Source: Gracilaria caudata (taxonomy: Eukaryota > Rhodophyta > Florideophyceae > Gracilariales > Gracilariaceae). Taken from it: a stretch of 64,000 nucleotides of DNA. The translations under genes were made by a program, and so were the position numbers. How positions within the stretch are numbered: the stretch's first letter is position 1; each line of letters begins with the position of its first letter. The notes beneath the pieces were generated by a model, which saw only the letters and a program-made list of their open reading frames with translations, did no database searches and was not told the DNA's origin. The stretch covers positions 1 through 64,000 of the forward strand of contig JASCIV010000041.1 in assembly GCA_030374735.1 (NCBI GenBank), in the 5' to 3' direction. Below, in pieces: positions 51,501-61,106 of the stretch.

Positions 51501-52247
51501 ATGACTGACGCTGATTCAGTCGGCTTTACCGTCGGAGTTGCGATCTGTGTAGCTGTCACTCTGTTCCTCATGTTTACCTGTCTCAGCGTCTTCTCCATTT
51601 GCCGCCATAAGAAACGAAACGAAGCGGCACCCGCGACCGCCGCCGCTGCGCCCCGCGACCCCCGTGACACCTCCACGTATATACCACCTCCGCCATGGCG
51701 ATCACCTCCGCATGCGAACGACATGTCCCCACATCCCAACCCCCAAGTTCAATTTTCAACAGTACCGCATCCGTACCATGTGTTCCGACCCTCTTCGAAT
51801 TGGACCGGACCTACTCCATATAACAACCAAACAGTTCCCCATTTCACAATTGCACAGCCGCCCCCCATCATCCATGCACACGCGCTTCACCAAAGCTCTT
51901 CAAATGCATCTTCAATGACTCGGAACCATCACATCACACACTCAACGTCGCAGAATAGTGACCGATTCGATGCCGAGGACCTCCTCAGCTTTGAGGCACC
52001 CGAGAAGGAAAGGCAAAATCCGTGCCCTATATGCCTGGGCCCGTTAGAGGATGAGCAGGTCAGTACCGGACAATGTCTGCATCTCATTCATTCGTCATGC
52101 CTGAAAGGATGGCTAGTGAAGGATGCAAAATCGGCATGTCCGGTTTGTCGCGTTCCATACCAGGATGCGGCTACAAGCGCCGTTTCCGAGCAACCCAACG
52201 AATCAACGTCGACTCCGGTGCTCACTGACGTGGTTACGCGAACCTAA
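51501..52247 (+). CDS. Membrane-anchored RING-H2 protein (ATL-like), copy 1
   Basis: The 248-aa protein has an N-terminal membrane helix (about 8-33, VGFTVGVAICVAVTLFLMF), a basic stop (CRHKKRNE), a Pro/His-rich linker and a C-terminal RING-H2 finger: CPICLGPLEDEQ, then GQCLHLIHSSCLKGWL and CPVCR. The Trp after the fifth and sixth ligands and the flanking hydrophobic residue are those that usually contact E2 enzymes. The architecture is that of plant ATL E3 ubiquitin ligases. Two close paralogues follow on the same strand. Substrate unknown. Confidence 0.85.
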   Translation: MTDADSVGFTVGVAICVAVTLFLMFTCLSVFSICRHKKRNEAAPATAAAAPRDPRDTSTYIPPPPWRSPPHANDMSPHPNPQVQFSTVPHPYHVFRPSSNWTGPTPYNNQTVPHFTIAQPPPIIHAHALHQSSSNASSMTRNHHITHSTSQNSDRFDAEDLLSFEAPEKERQNPCPICLGPLEDEQVSTGQCLHLIHSSCLKGWLVKDAKSACPVCRVPYQDAATSAVSEQPNESTSTPVLTDVVTRT

Positions 52248-52629
52248 CTATCATTCTGAACACAGTTCACATGTTTTCGGCAACTTCCTGGGGGAATGGG
52301 CCCATGCGGCTACATTTTTCGACGATTAGTCAATCCCAGCTCGCGGTTCTTGCATGCCCTTCTTTGGTCTCTGCGTGAGGTGCTGTTCTGTTTTCTGGCC
52401 CTGCAAACCCTTATATCCTGCACACTAACGCCAACTACAGTCGCTACAGGCGACCCGACCTAATGTGTGTGTTTACATCAACGGAAGACTGTCAGTGTCT
52501 TTGAAAGCTTGCTCCCATTCGCCGCTGTTCTCTGTCCTTTACCGCGCTGTGGTCCGTTACTGAGAAACATCTTTGGCAGTGCTTCGCGACTACAGTGGCA
52601 AGCATTGTTCAGCGTGGTTGGCACACACG
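52248..52629. other. Short intergenic gap within RING cluster
   Basis: These 382 nt carry the 3' region of one RING gene and the promoter of the next. The frame of the next gene is open upstream to 52573 but without an ATG. Nothing else was seen. Confidence 0.5.
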
Positions 52630-53610
52630 ATGAGAGTGTTGCCGACCGCGCAACATGCATTGCGACAAGTTACTGAAATATCTTCAACCGCGTTCCCCTC
52701 CGCAATTCGCACACTTGCTTCGATTATTGCATCCATAACAATGGTTATTACGATTTACCTTGGTTATCGCAAATGTATGAGAGGCCGGGATGGTAGTTTT
52801 ACCGCCGATCGAGGCCAAGAACAAGCATTTTCCATTCCTCTCACGTCTTACGAAGAGCCCGGAAACGCTTATTCCGATGAGTACTTGCCTGTCTATGTTG
52901 GGGGTGGAAGATATGTTTATGTATCACGAAATGAGCTTCCTCGTGACCCTCCGCATACGGTGCGGAGGGATGCAAGCGTTCCGCCACGTTTTGATGCGAA
53001 CACTCTTAAGCAATTCGAAGCGACAAACGAAGAAAAGCAACACCCCTGCCCAATATGTCTCGAAGAATTGGAAACGGAACCGGTGAGTGCCGGGCAATGC
53101 TTGCACCTTATGCACACCAGCTGTCTCACCAGCTGGTTGAACAAGGACGTAAATTCGAACTGTCCTGTTTGTCGAGTTCGCATTGAAGAGAGCGCTTCTT
53201 TTGACATGTTAAGGGGTAAGGTAATCGAATTACCTTCTTTGGCTCACGCTCCGGGCGAAAGGAATGGGGTTGTGAGCATTGAAACGGGGCTTCGCAGACA
53301 GGACGGTGTGATACTGCCTGCGACTGACAATATGGCTAGTATACAGGTGGAAACGGAGGCTGCGTCACAACCTGTAGCAAGTGAACCTACACAAAACACC
53401 CGCGAGAACAACAGCGAGAGCAACGGAGAACGGGATAGTTCACAACAGGAGAACGCAGGACGGCCTTCAATGAGTGAAGTTCATACCCAGTCCGGGGTAG
53501 ATAACGCTGACGTTTTGGCTACGCAACAGATGGGTTCATCGATGGTAGGCGGGTCTGGGAGGATAAGTTTGCTGGGTAACGACCAAGAGGTGGCTGTGGC
53601 GAACAAATAA
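52630..53610 (+). CDS. Membrane-anchored RING-H2 protein (ATL-like), copy 2
   Basis: The 326-aa protein has an N-terminal membrane helix (about 27-46, TLASIIASITMVITIYLGY) with a basic stop (RKCMRGR), a Tyr/Pro-containing linker, the RING-H2 finger (CPICLEELETEPVSAGQC, LHLMHTSCLTSWL, CPVCR) and a long polar Ser/Asn/Glu tail of about 120 residues. The RING is nearly identical in pattern to copies 1 and 3, in particular EPVSAGQC/RC and KDVN before the last pair. Likely E3 ubiquitin ligase. The tail is unique to this copy. Confidence 0.85.
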   Translation: MRVLPTAQHALRQVTEISSTAFPSAIRTLASIIASITMVITIYLGYRKCMRGRDGSFTADRGQEQAFSIPLTSYEEPGNAYSDEYLPVYVGGGRYVYVSRNELPRDPPHTVRRDASVPPRFDANTLKQFEATNEEKQHPCPICLEELETEPVSAGQCLHLMHTSCLTSWLNKDVNSNCPVCRVRIEESASFDMLRGKVIELPSLAHAPGERNGVVSIETGLRRQDGVILPATDNMASIQVETEAASQPVASEPTQNTRENNSESNGERDSSQQENAGRPSMSEVHTQSGVDNADVLATQQMGSSMVGGSGRISLLGNDQEVAVANK

Positions 53611-54835
53611 GTTGGGGTTTTCTTATTCTAGCGATTTACTTCACTCGAGCTTTTTCGTGTGTGACGAGCAATGTAAATTAACGGTGCATATATGAAGACA
53701 GTGGGGGGTTTTTCAGGGAAACGACACTCGAAGCGTATGAATTCCTATTTTTCTGGGAGAAGGAACGGTGAAGCAGTCTAGCCCTGCCCATGGATCACGT
53801 TGTCAGTGACTGCAACAAGGTTTGTTGCAAATGATGTGAATAAATGCCTAACAGTGTGTCCTTTTCTCGTGAAGCACCGTAGGGCTTGCGACAAAGTGTT
53901 TTGGTGCAGTCTGGATTGTGCCCATGTTCACGGACATAGCTAAGACCTCAGCAGCAGAACGGCCTTGCAAGGCCAAGACGTTTTTCTTGGGCACCCCTTC
54001 CAAGGAGGCCCCGTTGGGGTTCAAGGGCAAAGGTGAGAACGCTAGCGTTCTACCCTTCGTACAACCCAAACCAGATGATCTGGGCTCGAAGGGGGCAGAC
54101 GATGCGCGGGAGATGCAGTTGAGGTCTGTAAGCCAAGCGCCACCCATGGGTAGGGCTTGGCTGCTGTAAGGCGCACAGATACGGCTCTCCCCAATCGGCA
54201 GTCGAACAAGCGAAGTGCGGTGTGCAAGCGCAGTGCCCGAGAGTCGCGTTTACAGCGGCGCCCAGCGTGGCGCTGGTAAACAGTAAACGGAGGAGACGCT
54301 CTGTTGCCATCACCAGGCTCCCGTTGTGCGGAGTCATCTGCGCACTGCGCACGCGCCGCTGCCCTCCTAAGCCGCCACATTTCTACCTTTGTACCGTCCG
54401 TGTCGTCATCCGACCTCCTCCACGCGAGTTACCCATCGTAGTCGTTATTCTACCCTTGGAGACGCCTCGTGCGGTACGCTGCTGGTCGTCGACCTCTTCC
54501 GCTATCATACTCGTGACGTGTGCGCCACGCTTCGATGCTGCTCACAACTCGAGCCGAGTAATCATTTCGACAGGCTGGTTCAAGTTGTGCAGCATACAGT
54601 TGTTCCACACCCGACTTCGGCCACACAGATAGATCTACCCTTCGTTCATCTTCATTGTTTGCGACATTCATTCTGCGGTGCTTATTGCCGTCGTACCGGA
54701 ATACTCGTGCGCGTCGGGTGACGTTTCTCCATGCACCTCTTCTTGTCAGCACCACGGAACAGATTTTTCATTTACCACTTGTCTCTGCATTCGAAGCGGT
54801 AGCGCTTGCCACAGTTACCACTTTCACAACTCGTC
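53611..54835. other. Intergenic region, 1.2 kb
   Basis: An 83-codon ATG-containing frame at 53918-54169 (plus) reads like protein (MFTDIAKTSAAERP...) but matches nothing known; its counterpart on the minus strand is also open. A short inverted repeat (GGCCTTGCAAGGCC) lies near 53962-53975. No gene is called. Confidence 0.35.
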
Positions 54836-55486
54836 ATGCAACTTTCACCACCACTTGTAATTCAGTCTACCTCAATCAGACAAGACAATGACCGGTCTTC
54901 ACCGCAAACAGAACCAGACACCGTGCGCCCCAGGTTTTACATTTTAGCCTTTTGCGTGGCGGCTGTACTTTTCGCTTTGTTTAATATATTCCGTCGTCGA
55001 CGTTTGTTCAGTCGCAGCCGTTCTGCAAGGGTTTCCCGTCTGTTTCAGCATTCCCGTGTTCACCGTCCACCTCCTCCAGTTTACCGACCTTACTCTACCG
55101 CCCATCCGCGAACTACAATATTTGTACCAGTCGTCAATCATTTTCGTGATAGAGCTGCTGCGGATCAATTCAATGCCGATTTCGCAGAGGCCTTTCGATC
55201 CTCGTTTTCTCATGATCTTCAACTCACACACGCTGCAGAGCCGCCCAAGGAAGTATATCTCCGAAGTTTTCAGGCTAAGGATGAGGACAAGCATTTTCCA
55301 TGCCCCATTTGCCTAGATGCGCTGGAAACAGAACCAGTCAGTGCCGGTCGCTGTAATCATATGATGCATACCTCATGTCTCAGAGGCTGGCTGGCAAAGG
55401 ATGTCAATGCCGCCTGTCCCATCTGTCGCGCCCCGTATGATGACTTTTCGTCGGCTCCAACGTATTCGTCTCGAATTGTACTATGA
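54836..55486 (+). CDS. Membrane-anchored RING-H2 protein (ATL-like), copy 3
   Basis: The 216-aa protein has a membrane helix (about 35-54, FYILAFCVAAVLFALFNIF) with a basic stop (RRRRLFSRSRSAR), a Pro-rich linker (PPPPVYRP) and the RING-H2 finger at its C-terminus (CPICLDALETEPVSAGRC, NHMMHTSCLRGWLAKDVN, CPICR). It lacks the long tail of copy 2. The ATG at 54836 is the first in frame. Likely E3 ubiquitin ligase; substrate unknown. Confidence 0.85.
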   Translation: MQLSPPLVIQSTSIRQDNDRSSPQTEPDTVRPRFYILAFCVAAVLFALFNIFRRRRLFSRSRSARVSRLFQHSRVHRPPPPVYRPYSTAHPRTTIFVPVVNHFRDRAAADQFNADFAEAFRSSFSHDLQLTHAAEPPKEVYLRSFQAKDEDKHFPCPICLDALETEPVSAGRCNHMMHTSCLRGWLAKDVNAACPICRAPYDDFSSAPTYSSRIVL

Positions 55487-56219
55487 GCGCGTGTCATACC
55501 ACCTACTCTCCGCACTTGTCTTCCGAAACGGAGCGCCCGACATCATGACGAGACGGACAGTTTGGAGCAGGTTATCTGTGGTTTTTTTACGCTCAGCAAC
55601 GTGGCTTTCTCTTCATTTGGTCTGCCCCTGCAGACCGACAGAAATGTCTTCGCCTTCATGGCTTGGCAGCATATGTTATTATTATTACTACTCGTGGGGA
55701 CCTTTTCCGCATCGAAGGAGTGTCTATGAACCGTGTCACTGCTTCCAGGCATTGAATTGGTTCGATTCCAGAGGAAGTTCAAGCTTCATATGCAGCAACT
55801 AGCAAAATTCTGTGGGGGAAAACGATGGCTGTTTGCGCTGAACCGCGCAGTACAAGAAAATTGTGTACAAAGTCTGGGAAGATGTGAGCTGGATCTGCAG
55901 AGAAGTCATATCCTTTAATAGGTCTTTCTATGGTGTTCAGTTTCGTAGTCTAGCACTCTGTAAAGTGTTTCCTATCTAATACCATGGCATATTCGAACGT
56001 GGCCCAACTCGATTTTGTCACGAAAAATCCCTATTTCTTGTTCCGTCTGTAAAGTAGTCGATCAAGACGACCATTGGAGACCATCTGCGTCTACGGGCCG
56101 GGGTCTTGGTCAAAAGCCTTGTATCTCTTTGGACAGGAAATTCGCCTGTGTGGCCGGTGCAGAAGAAAAAAACCTGGACATGTCTGCAATACAGGTACAG
56201 TATGTACCGTCGTACCCTT

Positions 56220-56268
56220 CGTAATAGCCCTCCGTACCATCATCATGATGGTACGGAGGGCTATTACG
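56220..56268. repeat. Perfect 49-nt inverted repeat (24-bp stem)
   Basis: CGTAATAGCCCTCCGTACCA continuing to TCAT on the left pairs base for base with its reverse complement on the right, around a single central C at 56244. No mismatch occurs. The repeat is directly preceded by a GTAC-rich motif (56194-56215). A snap-back copy, a miniature foldback element or a transcript hairpin are possible. Confidence 0.85.
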
Positions 56269-56469
56269 TGATACCGACTCTGTTTCGTTGGAAGGGGCTA
56301 CGAAGGTACATCATGTATATGATATCCCTAAAACCTTATGACCGGAGGTCAAAAGATTTAAAGTTGCTAACTTGCCCAGAGGTGTTTTTTGGGATTTTGG
56401 TACAGTACGCGAAGACTGCCAATCAGAATGCATTCTGAACGAATAAAAGCGTGTCTTCATGTTCTTTCT

Positions 56470-56504
56470 AGCGGAGATTGTTTGTCCGACGAACAATCTC
56501 CGCT
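56470..56504. repeat. Inverted repeat, about 16-bp stem, 3-nt loop
   Basis: AGCGGAGATTGTT pairs perfectly with AACAATCTCCGCT; three further inner pairs (one G-T) leave a CCG loop. It lies 200 nt from the 49-nt palindrome. Confidence 0.75.
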
Positions 56505-56885
56505 GAAATCATCATTCATCTTCGCGGACGCACGAGGGCGAACAGCTGTCATCGTTTTGGCAAACAGGCATAGATAAAGCACGTCCAGGTCGATAGCTTT
56601 GCTTCACGTCGCAGCGAAACTGAGTTTTGGCTTTCGTCATTATTTGTACGGGCGTAAGGACAAACGCCAGTTGGCAGAAACACAAGACGTTTCGGAAGAT
56701 AGCTCACAAAATAATATAATCTTCCCAAAACCATCGGCTGGTGGAAGCATTACGCTTAGAAGAATCATTCTTCACTGTACTGTTGTTTTGTATTTAGAAT
56801 CCTTTCAAGCAATCCAACTCTCCCTCAGACCAAGCTCAGTTGAAGGAGATTTTTGTTGCCCGACCACGCAAAGCGATTGTTCGTC

Positions 56886-58160
56886 ATGAGAGCTGTGGGA
56901 TTCCATTCGTTTCCTGTTTTCACGAATTTAAAATGCAGCCAGTCCGATTCTTATAACACTCCCGGAACGAAAGAAGCGAGACGACCCTCAGTGTCACCTC
57001 CAAGTGGAAGTCAGAAGTTCGTCATTCTAATGCGTCATGGTATGACTGATTGGAATCAAGATGGTCGCATTCAAGGAAGCCTCGACAGATCAAGGCTGAA
57101 CAGCACAGGCGTGAAACAAGCCAGACATGCGGGAAGGTTCCTTAGCGGGATTCCCTTTGACAGTATTCTATGTTCGCCTCTCCACCGCGCTCGACAGACT
57201 CTCGAACTTGCTGCGTCCGTGTCACAAAACCCCCGATTACAAAGACTGCGACCGGAACTGTTAGAGGATTTGAAAGAGATTCAAGTTCCATGGCAAGGCA
57301 CACTGCGAAGCGAAGTACCGAACGGAGATTTTCGCGATTCGTATCTGAAATACAAACGCAATCCTTATTCGTTTTCTTACTTCGGTTTTAGTCCGATGGA
57401 CGACCTCATCAGAAGGGCTCAACATGCATGGGAAATAGTCACGCGCAGTAGTGGAAACTTTCATCTCATAGTGGCTCACAATCAAATGAACAAGGCTTTA
57501 ATCTGCACCGCGCTGGGTATGCAAACGTGTTTAAGATCTTGGAACCAGGGTAACTGTTGTTTTAACTTGTTCGTGTTGCAAACAGATAAACCCCCGATTC
57601 TGAGGTTATGCAACGGAAGTGGTTTAGGAAATTTGCGCTATGCTCCAAGACGAGCGCAACTACGATCGAAATGGACTAGAGTTTATCTCTACCACGCCGG
57701 AAGTGTAAGAGGCTTGCGTCAGGAAGTGCGCAAGCTATCTATCACAAGGCTGTTTTGCATTAATCACGAACCACATGAGATGGACTTCGATGCTTTGGGT
57801 AAGAAGTATTTGCAAAAGAAGTCGACCTCAATTTACTTGAACGGTGAAGACCATAGCTTGATATACCGAGAATGCCGCAAGTGTTTGGATATGATTCGCA
57901 TGAATTACGTTGGTCAGCACGTTATCGTTCGAATAACGACGTCATGGCTAAAGTCCCTCTTTTTTACGGCAGCACTGGGTCTAGAACCACATGAAAGCCA
58001 TCGATTTCATACGGATCCAGGAGGAGTCAGCATTATCGACCTTAGCTCGGAATCTGGTCTTGGGGTCGAGAATATCCGTGTCGACAGTTTTAACGCCCAC
58101 GCTAATTCATCAAATGGACCTCTTCTTGGCTACACTTTTGCAATAGGGGCGCACAACTAG
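56886..58160 (+). CDS. Double phosphoglycerate-mutase-fold protein, CA1Pase-like
   Basis: The 424-aa protein has two histidine-phosphatase-fold halves, as in the plant protein related to 2-carboxy-D-arabinitol-1-phosphate phosphatase. Half 1 (about 45-255) has the active-site FVILMRHGMTDWNQDGRIQG (Arg50-His51), CSPLHRARQTLELA and LIVAHNQMNKALICTALGM with the second His. Half 2 (about 275-420) starts KWTRVYLYHAGSV, where RHG has become YHAG, so it is probably inactive. It ends HTDPGGVSIIDLSSESG and FNAHA, close to the plant C-terminus. The N-terminus (about 45 residues) could be a plastid signal. CA1Pase removes the Rubisco inhibitor CA1P; the true substrate here is unknown. The first in-frame ATG is 56886. 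Confidence 0.8.
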   Translation: MRAVGFHSFPVFTNLKCSQSDSYNTPGTKEARRPSVSPPSGSQKFVILMRHGMTDWNQDGRIQGSLDRSRLNSTGVKQARHAGRFLSGIPFDSILCSPLHRARQTLELAASVSQNPRLQRLRPELLEDLKEIQVPWQGTLRSEVPNGDFRDSYLKYKRNPYSFSYFGFSPMDDLIRRAQHAWEIVTRSSGNFHLIVAHNQMNKALICTALGMQTCLRSWNQGNCCFNLFVLQTDKPPILRLCNGSGLGNLRYAPRRAQLRSKWTRVYLYHAGSVRGLRQEVRKLSITRLFCINHEPHEMDFDALGKKYLQKKSTSIYLNGEDHSLIYRECRKCLDMIRMNYVGQHVIVRITTSWLKSLFFTAALGLEPHESHRFHTDPGGVSIIDLSSESGLGVENIRVDSFNAHANSSNGPLLGYTFAIGAHN

Positions 58161-58177
58161 CAATTTTGAGCTGTATG

Positions 58178-59017
58178 TCAGAAAGGAAGAGAAGGGCGCG
58201 TGGTAAGTGCTTCCATACCAAGCTTCACCCATCGATCATTATCCCACCACACGTGAAGGGCATTGAAAACTTCGGAGTAGGTCTCCCTTGCGGCTGGTGA
58301 TTCATTAATCATGTGCTCCCTCCAAGCTTTAAGTTTTGGACGGCCGTCAGTGGGTTTCCAGCCAAAGAAGGTGGGAAGCATATAGTCGTAGAATGGAAAA
58401 TTACCCAGCAGACAGCAATCTGCTATTGAAAGGATTTTGCCCGCAGCATATGGCCCGCTGGTATCGAGGACGTGCTCGATAGCGTCAAAACCTTGAATCA
58501 TTTTTTGCGCACCCGCCACGCGATCCCCTTCCAGCTTTTTGTACATATATGGATGGTGTGGTCCAACGTAAATGTCTAACAAATTTGCAATGAGCCTTGC
58601 CTTTGCACGAGCTTCCGGGGATTCGGGTGTGAAGCTTGGTTGCAGATCTGCAAATTCTTCTGCAAGATACTCGCAAATGATAGAACTCTCAAAAAGAGCC
58701 TCATCGTCACGACCTGGCTTGCTGATGACCAGCAAAGGCATTTTCCCTAAAGGATTTAGTTCAAGATACGGTTCAGTCTTTAGACCACCAAGAGCCTTTG
58801 GCGATCGGAGGGAGACCATCTTGTCTGGTAAGTTTTTCCTTCTGATAAGATATCTGCATCGAGCTGTATAATTTGAAACTTCTGACCCGTACAAGGTGAT
58901 CTGCACTTTGGGTGATGTTGTGACAGCCTGCATCTCTGTGTACCCAATACGCAAGCGGTTAGGAGATTTTTGCTTTCTCAGTCCAGAAAATGGTAAAGCT
59001 ACAAACGTGTGCATCAT
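58178..59017 (-). CDS. Glutathione S-transferase family protein
   Basis: The 279-aa protein has an N-terminal extension of about 37 residues (basic, possible organelle signal) and a thioredoxin-like domain starting VQITLYGSEVSNYTARCRYL, with the cis-Pro in GKMPLLVIS and the glutathione-contacting ESSIICEYLAEEF. The all-helical C-terminal domain contains GPYAAGKILSIADCCLLGNF, matching the family's LSIAD N-capping box. The residue at the catalytic Ser/Cys position of the first helix is in SNYT, compatible with Ser or Thr use. Roles range from conjugation to dehalogenation or isomerase activity; the class is not decided. Confidence 0.87.
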   Translation of the reverse strand: MMHTFVALPFSGLRKQKSPNRLRIGYTEMQAVTTSPKVQITLYGSEVSNYTARCRYLIRRKNLPDKMVSLRSPKALGGLKTEPYLELNPLGKMPLLVISKPGRDDEALFESSIICEYLAEEFADLQPSFTPESPEARAKARLIANLLDIYVGPHHPYMYKKLEGDRVAGAQKMIQGFDAIEHVLDTSGPYAAGKILSIADCCLLGNFPFYDYMLPTFFGWKPTDGRPKLKAWREHMINESPAARETYSEVFNALHVWWDNDRWVKLGMEALTTRPSLPF

Positions 59018-59885
59018 CTTGGAAGAATGGCATAGTCAGTGCGGCTAGATAGACGTCGCGGATGGAGTCGGTACAAAGGTACAACGAAGTGAGCAATGAG
59101 TGGACAAGACTGAAGAACTAGCGGAGCTCCTGATTGAGGTGAACAGGTGACCTCGGTGTTGCCTGGTTTTCATCGTGATTAACAATATGTATTTAGAGGG
59201 AGTATGCGGTCTATCAGAGCACCTTGTACCAGCTACTCGAGAGGAATACAGTCGGATGCACCTCATGTAATACGTGTACAAAGAACTATTTTTTGCATCA
59301 TTATTGATGGGTGTGGAACAGGACTTTTGTTCACTGGACACTTCCCTGAAAATTACAGGGGTGGTTCCTAACTACATAGATCTTCAACGACATTCTTAGA
59401 CCGCTTCAGATTCTGAAGTTCAAATGTTCATTCGCCGCGGATTATGAACCCGTCACTCATTCATTTGGTATGCCTCGAAGCTCTTGACGTTTTAGATGGG
59501 AAGAGTTTAGCTCTCTTGCTATTGCTATTGCTACATGACGTGATGGGAGGAGTTTTTGGGCAGAACGTGTTGTGTTGCATTCATGCTCATATTTACGGGA
59601 CAAGCCTTGTTGGAAAGAAAACAATCCCCTGACTATCTTCAAAGTGGAGCACATGGACATTTGTTCGTTATCATGTTTGAGATCGGTACAGGTGAATACA
59701 AAAACTAGGACAGTACTTTTACCGACGCCGGAAGAAGGTACAGATCGCACTTAAAAATCAACGAGATTCAAGAAGACTGCGTCGTTTGTCTTCAACGGGC
59801 CATACTGGTTGCTACAGTACAAGGGTACATTGAAGTCAAACAATTATTAAAAACTACTGTATCAGCACGATGTGCACGAAAAGAA
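59018..59885. other. Intergenic region
   Basis: About 870 nt on the 5' side of the GST gene and the 3' side of the oxidoreductase gene. Short open frames only. GTAC-rich motif copies occur near 59685-59700, 59735-59745 and 59805-59815. Confidence 0.45.
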
Positions 59886-61106
59886 TTACTGCCCATCCCA
59901 TCCGACGAGTTCTGCGGGAAGCGGCTGATCTACTTCTGAAATGCTAACCGGTCGTCTTTCCTGGAATGATTTCTTAGCAGCCAACGCAATCACGACTGGC
60001 GCGCGTCCGTCAAGTCCCGTGCAAGGGACAGGTTTATCGTGCAACACAGCATCACAGAATTCGTTGAGCTCAACGATGAATGAATCGGTATAACGATCCA
60101 TGAAGAAATTGAGCGGTAAATCACGCATCACAGCTGCTGAGTTGGAGATGACAGCAGAATTCTGGTAGTTATTGTTGATGTGGATGGAACCGCCTGATCC
60201 AAGAACTTCACATCGCTGATCATAACCGTACACAGCTTGACGGGAGTTGTCAATACTACCGATGACACCGTTCTTGAAGCGAAGAGTTACGATACTGGTG
60301 TCGACGTCGCCATACTCTTCAATTTCGGGGTTGATGTTGACTGCGCCCAGGGTGTAGACGTCTTCCACTTCAGAGCCGATGAGGTAGCGTGCCATATCCA
60401 TGTCGTGAATACTGCAGTCCATCCAGATACCTCCAGAATTCTTGACGTACTCAATTGGTGGGGGAGAGGGATCGCGACTGACAATGTGCATAATCTGAGG
60501 GTCACCGATTTCGTTGTTTTCGATAGCTTTTCGCACACGTCTATAGTTCTGGTCAAAGCGCCGATTGAAACCGACTTGAAGCTTGACGCCAGCCTTTCGT
60601 ACCTCTACCAGGGCCTTGTCAATGACATCCAAAGAAGTATCAATGGGTTTTTCACAGAAAATGTGCTTGCCAGCTCGCGCAGCGGCAATGATTTGCGTGG
60701 TGTGCTGATTGGATGCGGAGCAAATGCAAACGGCGTTAACGGAAGGATCCTCGATGAGCTTATGATAGTCGTAGAATGGCTGACATCCGTGGGCGAGGGA
60801 ACAACGCTCAGCAAGCACCTTAGAACCGGAAGAGACGCCGACGAGGTTGGCATTGCGCAGACGGAAGGTAATGTTGTCGGCGTGCACCTGGCCAATGCGT
60901 CCCGCGCCGATGATTCCGATGTTGAGACGAGGCTCGTCATCAGTGGGTGTGATGGCCTTTAAGGACTCCTTCGGCACGGGAATAGACATTGTGACGGCGG
61001 CATGGCGTGCGGAGCGTGCTCGCAGCGAGGTATGCGAGCTGTTCGGATGCGCAGTAGACGGACGGACCCATTGCGAGGCGAACGAGGACGGCACGAAGGC
61101 AGTCAT
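59886..61106 (-). CDS. Gfo/Idh/MocA oxidoreductase, inositol 2-dehydrogenase-like
   Basis: The 406-aa protein from the ATG at 61106 has an N-terminal leader of about 55 residues rich in Ser, Ala, Arg and His (possible plastid signal), then the Rossmann motif LNIGIIGAGRIGQVHADN. The family signature GKHIFCEKPID follows, then VGFNRRFD and SGGIWMDCSIHDMDMARYL, the His-containing catalytic helix of inositol dehydrogenases. It probably oxidises a polyol or sugar with NAD(P); myo-inositol is a reasonable guess, not shown. The frame is open upstream to 61337 without an ATG of better context. The gene diverges from the DnaJ-like gene. Confidence 0.9.
   Translation of the reverse strand: MTAFVPSSFASQWVRPSTAHPNSSHTSLRARSARHAAVTMSIPVPKESLKAITPTDDEPRLNIGIIGAGRIGQVHADNITFRLRNANLVGVSSGSKVLAERCSLAHGCQPFYDYHKLIEDPSVNAVCICSASNQHTTQIIAAARAGKHIFCEKPIDTSLDVIDKALVEVRKAGVKLQVGFNRRFDQNYRRVRKAIENNEIGDPQIMHIVSRDPSPPPIEYVKNSGGIWMDCSIHDMDMARYLIGSEVEDVYTLGAVNINPEIEEYGDVDTSIVTLRFKNGVIGSIDNSRQAVYGYDQRCEVLGSGGSIHINNNYQNSAVISNSAAVMRDLPLNFFMDRYTDSFIVELNEFCDAVLHDKPVPCTGLDGRAPVVIALAAKKSFQERRPVSISEVDQPLPAELVGWDGQ

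Larger units (their letters stand above)
55487..56885. other. Intergenic region with two strong inverted repeats
   Basis: No gene is recognised in 1.4 kb. Inverted repeats at 56220-56268 and 56470-56504 are listed separately. A TTCGATT B-box-like sequence near 55760 was checked and does not form tRNA arms. The right end is the leader of the CA1Pase-like gene. Confidence 0.45.

Noticed and set aside
55755..55775. tRNA B-box-like GGTTCGATTCC
   Set aside because: The flanking T stem pairs at only three positions and no matching acceptor stem is found upstream.
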